A stretch of 64,000 bases of DNA from contig CCMO02000001.1 of NCBI GenBank assembly GCA_000751295.2, positions 1,785,501 through 1,849,500 on the forward strand, read 5' to 3'. This DNA comes from a bacterium YEK0313 (GTDB lineage: Bacteria > Pseudomonadota > Alphaproteobacteria > Rhizobiales > Phreatobacteraceae). This document shows positions 39,345 to 47,162 of the stretch, piece by piece; the first letter of the stretch is position 1, and each line of letters starts with the position of its first letter. Below the pieces are notes generated by a model, which saw nothing but the letters and a program-made list of their open reading frames with translations, searched no databases and was not told the DNA's origin. Made by a program: the position numbers and the translations under genes.

Positions 39345-39725
39345 TCAGGCCGGGTCGAAATAGTGGATCTCGAGCAGAAGGCAGCCGGCCTCCGACTTGA
39401 ACGGCCCGTGGAAGGCGCCGGGCGGCCGGCAGGCATAGGTGAAGGGCTGGAACGGCGTGCCGCCGGCGCCGGCCGCATCATTGCCGACGGTGAGATCGCC
39501 CGAGACCAGGAAGACCTCCTCCCAATAGTCGTGGACGAAGGGTTTCGTGGTGTAGGTGCCCGCATCGAACCTCAGGAGGCGCGTGCGGCTGCCGCGGCGG
39601 TTCTCCTCGTCGAGCGCCCCCGACAGGATCTTCTGCTTGATGCCGGAGGGATAGCCCTGGGGCACCTCCCAGCCGGCGGTCATGTCGAGCGTGTGGAATT
39701 CGTCGTGCAGCTTGTTGATGGCCAT
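39345..39725 (-). CDS. Cupin-domain protein
   Basis: A 126-residue single cupin barrel. The first motif is around FVHDYWEEVFLVSGDLTVG and the second around CRPPGAFHGPFKSEAGCLLLEIHYF; His and Glu residues for metal binding are present. It resembles small cupins linked to aromatic degradation, possibly an isomerase or a dioxygenase-like enzyme. It is 34 bp downstream of the HpaB-like gene and ends the operon. Function unproven. Confidence 0.8.
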   Translation of the reverse strand: MAINKLHDEFHTLDMTAGWEVPQGYPSGIKQKILSGALDEENRRGSRTRLLRFDAGTYTTKPFVHDYWEEVFLVSGDLTVGNDAAGAGGTPFQPFTYACRPPGAFHGPFKSEAGCLLLEIHYFDPA

Positions 39726-39759
39726 GGGCCTGTCTCCCTCAATACTGTCCCGGGCTTCG

Positions 39760-41247
39760 TCACGCGGCCGGAGCGGCGGCGAGTTCGGGCACTTCGTCGG
39801 CGAGCGAATAGCCCTCGAGCATCAGGCCGAGCGCGCGCTCGGCGCCGGCCCAGTCGTAGCTGCGGAACGAATGGCCCTTGGTCACGAAGGTCGCGCCCGC
39901 GTAGAACATCTCGTACTGGGTATGGCGCGAGGCGAATTCCGAGCCGACGGCATCCCAGGCGAGCTTGTAGAACTTGACCTTGTCGACCGCGCTGGCGGCC
40001 GGCGACTGCTGGGTCTTCTCGATGAGGCTCGCAAGCTCCGGATTGCGGAAATCCTCGACCGAGGAGGGCAGCATGATCATGCCGCCGCCGGCGAGCTCGC
40101 GCAGCGTCGTCATCACCTTCGGGTAGAGCTGCTGGGTCAGCGTCTGCGCGGCATAGAGCGTATGGGTGTGCGGCACGAAATAGCGGCCGCGCTGGGCTCC
40201 CTTCACCTCCATGCAGGCGACCAGCGCGTCGACCATGCCGACCTCTGCGGCCAGTTGGCCGAGCGTTTCGCGCACCTGCGGGAAGCCGACGATGCCGTTG
40301 ATGTCGACGATCCGCCGCGCCAGGCCGATCAGGAAGCGCAACTTGACCGACAGGCGGATCATCGCCTGGTAGTTCTGGTAGACATGCGCCGGCGTCGCGT
40401 GGAACTGCTTCTGGCACATCTCGACATTGTCGACGACGAAGACGCGGTCCCACGGCACCTTGACGTCGTCGAAATAGAGCACCGCGTCGTTCTCGTCGAA
40501 ACGGCTCGACAGGGGATTGTCGAAGACCGAGCCCGCCGCCGCCTCGTAGGACTTGCGCGACAGGATCTTCAGGCCCTTGCTGTTCATCGGAATGGCGAAG
40601 GAATAGGCGTATTTCTCCTCGCCCGGCTGCAGCGGCTGGATGACCGTCACCAGCACCTCGTTGGCCATGATGCCGCCGGTCGCCAGCATTTTGGCGCCGC
40701 GCACGGTGATGCCGTCGCGGTCGCGATCGACCACGCCGGCGGCGAGGAACTCGCTCTTCTGCTGGGCCGCGCTTTTCGAACGGTCGGCCTGCGGGTTGAT
40801 GATCACATAGGTGAGGTAGAGGTCGTTGTCGCGGGCATAGGCGTAATAGTCGGCCAGCGCCCTGGCGCGCTTGATGTCATAGGCCTCGAACACCTCGAGA
40901 CCCATATACATGCCGGCGATGCATGAGGCGACATGATCGGGCGCCCGGCCCATGAAGCCGCCATGCAGCTCGGTCCAGGCCTCCAGCGCCTTGCGCCGCT
41001 CGACCAGCTCGGCATAGGAGTCCGGCAGCTGCCAGATGCGGTTGGCGACGGCGCCGCTGTCGGGGGCGACGAAGGTCATCAGCTCCCGGTTCTCCGGGGC
41101 GGAATGGAAGTCGAACAGCCGGCCGGTCGAGCGGACGGCGTTGCGATAGGCCGGATGGGTGGTGACGTCGGCGACCTTGCGGCCGTCGATATAGACCTCG
41201 CGGCCGTCTCTCAGCGACGCGATATGGTCCTTGCCGGTCTTCAGCAT
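39760..41247 (-). CDS. HpaB-family FADH2-dependent aromatic monooxygenase
   Basis: A 495-residue flavin monooxygenase of the 4-hydroxyphenylacetate 3-hydroxylase/chlorophenol monooxygenase family with an acyl-CoA dehydrogenase-like fold. Seen: GREVYIDGRKVADVTTHPAYRNAV, NPQADRSKS, DGITVRGAKMLATGG and ENDAVLYFDDVKVPWDRVF, with a helical C-terminal domain. It hydroxylates phenols using reduced FAD from a separate reductase, whose gene lies 54 bp upstream. The substrate is not certain: 4-hydroxyphenylacetate, chlorophenol or another phenol. Confidence 0.9.
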   Translation of the reverse strand: MLKTGKDHIASLRDGREVYIDGRKVADVTTHPAYRNAVRSTGRLFDFHSAPENRELMTFVAPDSGAVANRIWQLPDSYAELVERRKALEAWTELHGGFMGRAPDHVASCIAGMYMGLEVFEAYDIKRARALADYYAYARDNDLYLTYVIINPQADRSKSAAQQKSEFLAAGVVDRDRDGITVRGAKMLATGGIMANEVLVTVIQPLQPGEEKYAYSFAIPMNSKGLKILSRKSYEAAAGSVFDNPLSSRFDENDAVLYFDDVKVPWDRVFVVDNVEMCQKQFHATPAHVYQNYQAMIRLSVKLRFLIGLARRIVDINGIVGFPQVRETLGQLAAEVGMVDALVACMEVKGAQRGRYFVPHTHTLYAAQTLTQQLYPKVMTTLRELAGGGMIMLPSSVEDFRNPELASLIEKTQQSPAASAVDKVKFYKLAWDAVGSEFASRHTQYEMFYAGATFVTKGHSFRSYDWAGAERALGLMLEGYSLADEVPELAAAPAA

Positions 41248-41301
41248 GACAGAGCCTCCCTCGGATGCACGGCATCCGCTGCGATGAATTCGATGAGCTG
41301 G

Positions 41302-41847
41302 CTAATAATGGATGGGCAACGGCCAGAGCGGTGCGCTCGCGCCCTCGCCGTCGACGCCGTGATAGCGCCCGCGGAAGAACAGGAGCGGCGGGGTCTCCGG
41401 CGCGGCCGGGGTGGAAAAGCGCAGGACCCGGCCGACGAAGATCAGGTGGTCGCCGCCGTCGTAGCGGGCATAGGGTTCGCATTCGAAATGGGCGAGAGCG
41501 TCCTTGATCAGCGGCGCGCCGGCATGGCCGGCGGCGCATTCCACGGCAGCCCATTTGTCGGCGTTGGCGCGCGCGAACTGGTTCGACAGGTGCTCCTGGC
41601 CGCGGCCGAGCACGTTCACCGCATAACCCTTGGCGGCGATCAGCGCCGGCAGGCTGAGCACGCGGCGATCGGCGCTGAACAGGATCAGCGGCGGGTCGAT
41701 CGACACCGTGTTGAACGAGCTCATGGTCAGGCCGACCGGCTCGCCGTCGCCGCCATCGGCGGTGATCACGGCCACCCCGGTGGCGAATTGGCCGAGCGCC
41801 TGGCGGAAACGCCTGGCATCAAAGGCCGCGGGGGCGTGCGCCACCAT
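41302..41847 (-). CDS. HpaC-like flavin reductase
   Basis: A 181-residue flavin reductase, partner of the HpaB-like enzyme: FDARRFRQALGQFATGVAVITAD, PVGLTMSSFNTVSIDPPLILFSAD, KGYAVNVLGRGQEHLSNQFA and HFECEPYARYDGGDHLIFVGRV. It passes reduced FAD to the monooxygenase. The ATG at 41847 has AGGGAG nine bases upstream; the longer start at 41868 (seven extra residues) has only a weak site. It is first in the operon, behind the dyad at 41887-41905. Confidence 0.88.
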   Translation of the reverse strand: MVAHAPAAFDARRFRQALGQFATGVAVITADGGDGEPVGLTMSSFNTVSIDPPLILFSADRRVLSLPALIAAKGYAVNVLGRGQEHLSNQFARANADKWAAVECAAGHAGAPLIKDALAHFECEPYARYDGGDHLIFVGRVLRFSTPAAPETPPLLFFRGRYHGVDGEGASAPLWPLPIHY

Positions 41848-41886
41848 GCTCCTCTGCTCCCTCAGCATCCTACTATCTTTCCTATT

Positions 41887-41905
41887 TAGCTTGTAAACAA
41901 AGCTA
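41887..41905. promoter_or_regulatory. Operator between flavin reductase and MarR gene
   Basis: TAGCTT-GTAAACA-AAGCTA, a 19-bp inverted repeat. On the minus strand a TTGACA hexamer (41934-41939) lies 28 bp upstream and the dyad covers the -10 area of the reductase promoter; on the plus strand TATAAA (41908-41913) is adjacent. A repressor bound here would close both directions. The matching dyad is at 32523-32541. Confidence 0.75.
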
Positions 41906-42117
41906 TCTATAAAAATATCGCGCTGTCAAGCCCGGCTGTCCGGCACGGCTAAGCCCCGGCGATTGCGGAGCAATACCGGCACGCGCCGGCGTGCCGCAGG
42001 CGCGGCCGTGGCGGTGTCGATGACCGAGGAATTGCGCTATAGGGAATCGGACGCCATCCAGCCGGCGCACGGGCGCGCACCGCGCACCGGCGGGAAGGGC
42101 ATCGGGATCGATCAGGA

Positions 42118-42720
42118 ATGGCCAGGCGGTCGGATATGGCGGGAAAGCGTGCAGCGACGGAACAGCCGGCCCCCGCGGCGCGGCCCCTGACCGTATCGAG
42201 ACCGGAACTGCTCAAGGACGGGTCGGACCGGGCGTTCCGTCATTTCGTGCACGACACGCTGGCCTTCTCGGCGCGCATCCAGGAGGTGCGCGGCCGGCTC
42301 GGCGGGCTGATCGGCCTGACCAGCACCCAGTACACGATCCTCATCACGATCGCGCATCTCGCACATCTCGCGGGACCTGCCGGCGTCGGCATCAATGCGG
42401 TGGCGGAGCACGTGCACTTGAGCGGCGCCTTCGTGACCATCGAGGTCAACAAGCTGGTGGCCAAGAAGCTGGTCTCGAAAGAGACCAGCGCCGAGGACCG
42501 CCGGCGCGTCAATCTGACCATCACGGCCAAGGCGCGCGGTCTGCTCGACGAGCTGACCGTGGTGCAGGCGCCGGTCAACGACGCGCTGTTCGGCGACCTG
42601 ACCGCGGAAGAGTTCGACATCCTGCGGACCATCATGACCCGGCTGGTCGAGACGGCCGGCCGGTCGCTGCACCTGTTCGACTTCCTGGCCTCGGACGCGC
42701 GGACGGGCAGCGCCGGCTGA
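42118..42720 (+). CDS. MarR-family transcriptional regulator
   Basis: A 200-residue winged-helix regulator: LIGLTSTQYTILITIAHLAHL, recognition region AVAEHVHLSGAFVTIEVNKLVAKKLVSKE, and wing EDRRRVNLTITAKARGLL. An N-terminal tail of about 30 residues is Ala/Pro-rich. MarR proteins bind palindromes of this size and leave DNA when a phenolic ligand binds. Its position facing the HpaC/HpaB operon across the dyad at 41887-41905 makes it the likely repressor there and at the liv operon. Confidence 0.88.
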   Translation: MARRSDMAGKRAATEQPAPAARPLTVSRPELLKDGSDRAFRHFVHDTLAFSARIQEVRGRLGGLIGLTSTQYTILITIAHLAHLAGPAGVGINAVAEHVHLSGAFVTIEVNKLVAKKLVSKETSAEDRRRVNLTITAKARGLLDELTVVQAPVNDALFGDLTAEEFDILRTIMTRLVETAGRSLHLFDFLASDARTGSAG

Positions 42721-42745
42721 GGCCCGGCCGGAGCGAGGATGCGCG

Positions 42746-43681
42746 ATGCGGCTCAATCTCCGGCTCATCGAGTGCTTCAGGGCGGTAATGACCGCGGGCA
42801 CCGTGACCGCCGCCGCCGAGATGCTGCATACCTCCCAGCCGGCGGTGAGCCGCGCGATCCAGCAGTTGGAGGCCGCGGTGGGCTTGCGACTGTTCGACCG
42901 GGTGAAGGGCCGGCTGGTGCCGACCGCCCCGGCGCTCGCCCTGTTCGAGGAAGTGGGCAAGACCTTTCTCGGCCTCGATCACCTCTCGCGCGTCGCCGCC
43001 GGCCTCAAGAGCTTCCCGCAGGGCAGCGTCAGCATCGTCTGCGCGCCGGCCTTCTCGCAGGGCTTCATTGCCGATGCCGCGCAGCGGTTCCTGGCGCAGC
43101 ACGGCGCGGTCAGCCTCAGCATCGAGACCCAGCCGTCGCCAACCATAGCCGAATGGCTCACCGGCCAGCGCTTCGATCTCGGCCTCGTCGCCTATCCGCT
43201 GACGCCGCCGGGCACGACCGCCCGCCTGTTCGCCGAGCCCGACGAGGTCTGCGTCCTGCCGGAAGGACATGCGCTCGCCAGCCGCGACGTGGTGACGCCG
43301 GCCGATCTCGGCGGCAGCGATTTCGTCTTTCTCGGCGGCAACGATCCCTATCGCTACCGGCTCGACCAGGTGTTCGAGGCCGCCGGCGTCGCGCGACGGC
43401 TGGTGGTGGAGACGCGCAATTCCGCCACCGCCTGCGCCCTCGTCGAACGCGGCGCCGGCATCGCCATCGTCAATCCGTTCACCGCGGTCGACTGTGCCGG
43501 ACGCGGCCTCGTCGTCAGGCGCTTCGCCGCCAGCCTGCCCTTCACCGCCATGCTGGTGCGAGCCAGTCTCCGGCCGAGCTCGCCGCTGGTCGACCGGTTC
43601 GTCGCGGCGCTCGAGGCGACGCGCGACGATTATCTCGCACGGGCCGCGCACCTCACCGGAGCCCATATCAGGACCGCATGA
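42746..43681 (+). CDS. LysR-family transcriptional regulator
   Basis: A 311-residue LysR regulator. N-terminal helix-turn-helix in TVTAAAEMLHTSQPAVSRAIQQLEAAVG; effector domain from about residue 90. GAGCGAGG at 42731-42738 is well placed for ATG 42746. It follows the MarR gene by 25 bp and precedes threonine aldolase by 89 bp, which suggests a short plus-strand operon. Targets unknown. Confidence 0.88.
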   Translation: MRLNLRLIECFRAVMTAGTVTAAAEMLHTSQPAVSRAIQQLEAAVGLRLFDRVKGRLVPTAPALALFEEVGKTFLGLDHLSRVAAGLKSFPQGSVSIVCAPAFSQGFIADAAQRFLAQHGAVSLSIETQPSPTIAEWLTGQRFDLGLVAYPLTPPGTTARLFAEPDEVCVLPEGHALASRDVVTPADLGGSDFVFLGGNDPYRYRLDQVFEAAGVARRLVVETRNSATACALVERGAGIAIVNPFTAVDCAGRGLVVRRFAASLPFTAMLVRASLRPSSPLVDRFVAALEATRDDYLARAAHLTGAHIRTA

Positions 43682-43770
43682 CCTGCCGCCGCGTTGGCAT
43701 TGGGCAAGCGGATCGCCGGCGGTCTAGCCTGGCGGGCGATCTTCGCGCCGACCCGAGGGAACGTCCCGCC

Positions 43771-44826
43771 ATGACCACCGGCTTCATCGACCTCTACAGC
43801 GACACCAAGACCCGGCCGACCGCCGCCATGCGCCAGTTCATGATGGCCGCGGAGGTCGGCGACGAACAGAAGAACGAGGACCCGACGGTGCGGCGCCTGT
43901 GCGAAAGGGTGGCTGGCCTGCTCGGCAAGGAGGCGGCCGTGCTGCTGCCCTCCGGCACCATGTGCAACGAGATCGCGCTTGCCGTGCATTGCCGGCCGGG
44001 CGACGAGGTGATCTGCGACCGCACCGCGCATATCATCAATTTCGAGACCGGCGGGCCCGCGGTGATCGCCGGCGTGATGCTGCGCGGCCTCGACGGTAAG
44101 GCTGGCCGTTTCGGGGCTGCCGAGCTCGCTGCGGCCTGCCGGCCGGACAGCCGGCACGCGCCGCGCAGCCGCCTCGTCAGCGTCGAGCAGACCGCCAATC
44201 TCGGCGGCGGCGCGATCTGGCCGCTCCAGACGATCCGGGAGGTGATGGCGGTCGCCCGCGCGGCGGGCCTTGCCGGCCATCTCGACGGCGCCCGGCTGCT
44301 GAACGCCGTCGTCGCCAGCGGCGTCCCGGCGGCCGACTATGCCGCCCCCTTCGATTCCGCCTGGATCGATCTCACCAAGGGCCTCGGCGCGCCGGTCGGC
44401 GCCGTGCTTGCCGGTTCGGCCGCATTCATCCACGAGGCCTGGCGCTGGAAGCAGCGTCTCGGCGGCGCCATGCGCCAGGCCGGCATTCTGGCGGCCGCCG
44501 GCCTCTACGCGCTCGACCACCATGTCGCGCGCCTCGCCGAGGACCATGCCCATGCCCGCCGGCTCGCCGAAGGCCTCGCGGCCCTGCCCGGCCTCGCGCT
44601 CGATCCGGCGACGGTGGACACCAATATCGTGATCTTCGACATTGCCGGCACGGGCTGGCGCGCCGACCAGCTGGTGGCGGCGGCAGCGGCACGGCAGGTC
44701 GGCCTCGGCGCCTTCGGCCCGACCACGGTGCGCGCGGTCACCCATCTCGACGTCAGCGGAACCGATATCGAGACCGCGCTCGCTGTGATCGGCGCCATCC
44801 TGGCAAAGCCCGCCGGGCGTGGATGA
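43771..44826 (+). CDS. ltaE: Low-specificity L-threonine aldolase (beta-eliminating lyase family)
   Basis: A 351-residue PLP enzyme that splits L-threonine or L-allo-threonine into glycine and acetaldehyde. The PLP lysine is K203 in IDLTKGLGAPVGAVL; cofactor contacts include LPSGTMCNEIA, GHLDGARLLNA and an active-site SDT equivalent at LYSDTKTRPTAAM. GAGGGA precedes the ATG. It may run with the LysR gene upstream. Related enzymes act on other beta-hydroxy amino acids, so the natural substrate is not certain. Confidence 0.88.
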   Translation: MTTGFIDLYSDTKTRPTAAMRQFMMAAEVGDEQKNEDPTVRRLCERVAGLLGKEAAVLLPSGTMCNEIALAVHCRPGDEVICDRTAHIINFETGGPAVIAGVMLRGLDGKAGRFGAAELAAACRPDSRHAPRSRLVSVEQTANLGGGAIWPLQTIREVMAVARAAGLAGHLDGARLLNAVVASGVPAADYAAPFDSAWIDLTKGLGAPVGAVLAGSAAFIHEAWRWKQRLGGAMRQAGILAAAGLYALDHHVARLAEDHAHARRLAEGLAALPGLALDPATVDTNIVIFDIAGTGWRADQLVAAAAARQVGLGAFGPTTVRAVTHLDVSGTDIETALAVIGAILAKPAGRG

Positions 44827-44932
44827 ACGGCCCATTGACGATGACGGTGCTCCGCGCGACGGTCACCCCTGATGCGATCCGGGTTGCCGGCAAGCAGCGT
44901 GACGCGGTCGAGAGGCCCTCGCGGCCCCGCTC

Positions 44933-46159
44933 TCAGCACGCCACCTCCGCCGCGACGATGGCGGCGAAGCGCTCGATGTCGTCGGCGCTGGCATAGGCAT
45001 GGGGCGCGATGCGCAGGACCTCGCTCAGGCCCCGCGCGCGCAGCTCCCAGCGGGCATAGTCGAGGCCCACCGTCGCAATGGCGATGCCGGCCCGGCGCAG
45101 CGTGTCGACGAGGCCGACCGCGACCGGCGCCGGCGGGGTGAAGGTGAGGAAGGCCGGCGCGCTGGCGATCGCCTCGTGGACGATGACGCCGTCGATCGCG
45201 GCAAGGCGCGCATGGGCGAGCCGCAGGCGGTCGTCGATGACGGCGGCGATGCCGGCAATGCCGGCGTCGAGCGCATAGGTGATGGCGGCGCCGAGCCCGA
45301 GCCGGCCCGCCACGGAGAATTCGTAGCTTTCGAACCGGTCGGCGCCCTCGCGCGGCGCATAGGTCCGCGGCCCGGTCCAGGGCGCGCCGCGCTGGTCGAG
45401 GCCGGCGGGCTCGGCCATGGCCTGGAGCGCGCGCTCGGAAAAGACGCCGATGGCCTGGCCGCGTGGGCCCCGCAGCCATTTGCGCGACGGCGTCACCATG
45501 ACATCAGCGCGCGCCGTCTCCCACATGAACGGGAAGCGGCCCATGACCTGCGAGGCGTCGAGAAAGAACAGCGCATGGTCCGGCCGCGGCAGGGCGCCGA
45601 TCGCCGCCACCGGCTGGCGCTTGCCGAAAGCGGTGGCGACGGCCGAAACGGCGATCAGAGCCACCCGCTCGTCGATCATCGCGCCGAGCGCCGCGGCATC
45701 GATCACGCCGTCGGCGCCGACCGGGATCACCTCGACGGACAGGCCGTCGTCGCGCGAGCGCTGCAGCAGGTTGAGGATATTGCCGGCCCATTCGCTGCGC
45801 GAGACGAGCAGGCGCGCCCCGCGCGGCATGGCGAGGCTGCGCATCGCCTGCGCCCAGAGCCGCGTCGCCGTCTCGGCGAAGGCGACCTGGCGCGGCGCAA
45901 CGCCGAACAGCAGCGCTGCCGCGCGCCGCGTCGCATCGAGCGCCGGTCGCGCGGCTTCGGCCGCCCAGTGCGGGCCGATGCGCGCCTCCTCGCGCAGATG
46001 GGCGATCACCGTCTCGGTGACCGGCCGGGCGGGCAGGCCGGCTCCGGCAGCATTGAGGTGGATGACGGTTTCGACACCGGGCGTATCGGCGCGCAGGCGC
46101 ATGGCGAGGTCGACGGGCGAGACGGCGGCTTCGGTCATGATCGCGGTCCCATCAGGCAT
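44933..46159 (-). CDS. Aminotransferase class V-fold PLP enzyme
   Basis: A 408-residue PLP enzyme of the cysteine desulfurase/isopenicillin N epimerase fold. The internal lysine is K227 in TPSRKWLRGPRG; HLNAAGAG near residue 34 and DASQVMGRFP are other family marks. No cysteine loop for sulfur transfer is evident, so epimerase, lyase or ergothioneine-type roles remain possible. A second ATG seven residues in (46138) is possible. Neighbours do not reveal the substrate. Confidence 0.82.
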   Translation of the reverse strand: MPDGTAIMTEAAVSPVDLAMRLRADTPGVETVIHLNAAGAGLPARPVTETVIAHLREEARIGPHWAAEAARPALDATRRAAALLFGVAPRQVAFAETATRLWAQAMRSLAMPRGARLLVSRSEWAGNILNLLQRSRDDGLSVEVIPVGADGVIDAAALGAMIDERVALIAVSAVATAFGKRQPVAAIGALPRPDHALFFLDASQVMGRFPFMWETARADVMVTPSRKWLRGPRGQAIGVFSERALQAMAEPAGLDQRGAPWTGPRTYAPREGADRFESYEFSVAGRLGLGAAITYALDAGIAGIAAVIDDRLRLAHARLAAIDGVIVHEAIASAPAFLTFTPPAPVAVGLVDTLRRAGIAIATVGLDYARWELRARGLSEVLRIAPHAYASADDIERFAAIVAAEVAC

Positions 46160-46235
46160 TCATCGGCAAGGCTCGGGCCCCGCAGGAAACCGGGATCGGA
46201 GCGCCGATGCAAGCGGCTGCGGCCAGGCCTCCTTG

Positions 46236-46667
46236 CTATCGCGCCAACATCCGCTCCGCATTAGCGGCCATGACGGACAGCACCCGGACGGTTTCGGCAT
46301 AGTGCTCCGGCGTCAGGCCGTCGAGCAGCGCGCGGCGCTGGGCCTCGACCTGCGTCGCCGCCGCGGCGCGCGCCGCCCGTCCCGCGGCGGTCAGCGCCAG
46401 CCTGCCGGTCGGATCGGCCGCGACGAAGCCCCGCGTCGCGAGGCCGCCCGGCCCGTCCAGCACCTGATCGAGGTCCTCGCCCGCCGTGTTCCAGAACGGC
46501 GCGAGCGCCGCGGCGACGTCGGCCCGGCCCGCCGGCGCCTCGTTCAGGACGTTCAGCACCTGCCAGTGCCGCCGCGAGAGGCCTGCATCGGCGAGCGCCC
46601 GCTCGAACTGCCGCTCGATCAGGCCGTCGAGATGTTTCAGCCAGTAGCCGATGGGACGCGCGGTCAT
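46236..46667 (-). CDS. MarR-like winged-helix regulator
   Basis: A 143-residue protein with the MarR outline: dimer helices around IGYWLKHLDGLIERQFERALADAG, the helix-turn-helix near HWQVLNVLNEAPAGRADVAAAL, and TPEHYAETVRVLSVMAANAERML at the end. It starts 9 bp after the cueR stop on the same strand, so both are probably one transcript. The ligand is unknown; a link to copper is not shown. Confidence 0.75.
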   Translation of the reverse strand: MTARPIGYWLKHLDGLIERQFERALADAGLSRRHWQVLNVLNEAPAGRADVAAALAPFWNTAGEDLDQVLDGPGGLATRGFVAADPTGRLALTAAGRAARAAAATQVEAQRRALLDGLTPEHYAETVRVLSVMAANAERMLAR

Positions 46668-46676
46668 AACGCGCCC

Positions 46677-47075
46677 CTACTGCTCGCGCGCCCGGCCCGA
46701 CAGCCCCTCGATGATCGGGCAGTCCGGCCGGTCGTCGCCGTGGCAGGTCTGGACGAGATGGCGGAGAGCGTTGCGCAGCTCGGTGAGCTCGGCGAGCTTG
46801 CGGTCGATCTCACCGAGCTTGGTCTTGGCGATGGCCTTGACGTCGGCGCTGGCGCGTTCCTTGTCGGAATAGAGCGAGAGCAGCTGGCGGCATTCCTCGA
46901 CCGAGAAGCCGAGGCTGCGCGAGCGCTGCAGGAAGCGCAGGCGGTGGACGTCGGCCATCGAATAGTCGCGGTAGCCGTTGCCGGCCCGGTCGGAGCGGAT
47001 GAGCCCGATATCCTCGTAGTAGCGGATGGTCTTGGCCGGCAGGCCGGACTTTTCCGATGCGGTGCCGATGTTCAC
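46677..47075 (-). CDS. cueR: Copper-responsive MerR-family regulator CueR
   Basis: A 132-residue MerR protein. The winged helix is at residues 1-70 (GLPAKTIRYYEDIGLIRSDRAGNGYR), then the dimer helix, then a copper loop with C111 and C119 (TCHGDDRPDCPI), the spacing of C112/C120 in E. coli CueR. It senses Cu(I) in the cytoplasm and distorts promoters with a 19-bp spacer. Its own promoter at 47106-47136 has this form, as do those of copA and copZ. Confidence 0.94.
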   Translation of the reverse strand: MNIGTASEKSGLPAKTIRYYEDIGLIRSDRAGNGYRDYSMADVHRLRFLQRSRSLGFSVEECRQLLSLYSDKERASADVKAIAKTKLGEIDRKLAELTELRNALRHLVQTCHGDDRPDCPIIEGLSGRAREQ

Positions 47076-47105
47076 GACGCGCTCACTCCTGATGGTGCGG
47101 CCATC

Positions 47106-47136
47106 CCTATAAAGGTTCCAGTCACGGGAAGGTCAA
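47106..47136 (-). promoter_or_regulatory. CueR-type promoter of cueR
   Basis: TTGACC, a 19-bp spacer, then TATAGG on the minus strand. The spacer holds the CueR dyad TTCC..GGAA (TTCCCGTGACTGGAA). The -10 is about 30 bp before the cueR ATG, so cueR is autoregulated and independent of the oxidase gene upstream. Confidence 0.85.
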
Positions 47137-47162
47137 GGGGCGCAAATCCACCCCTTCCCGCC

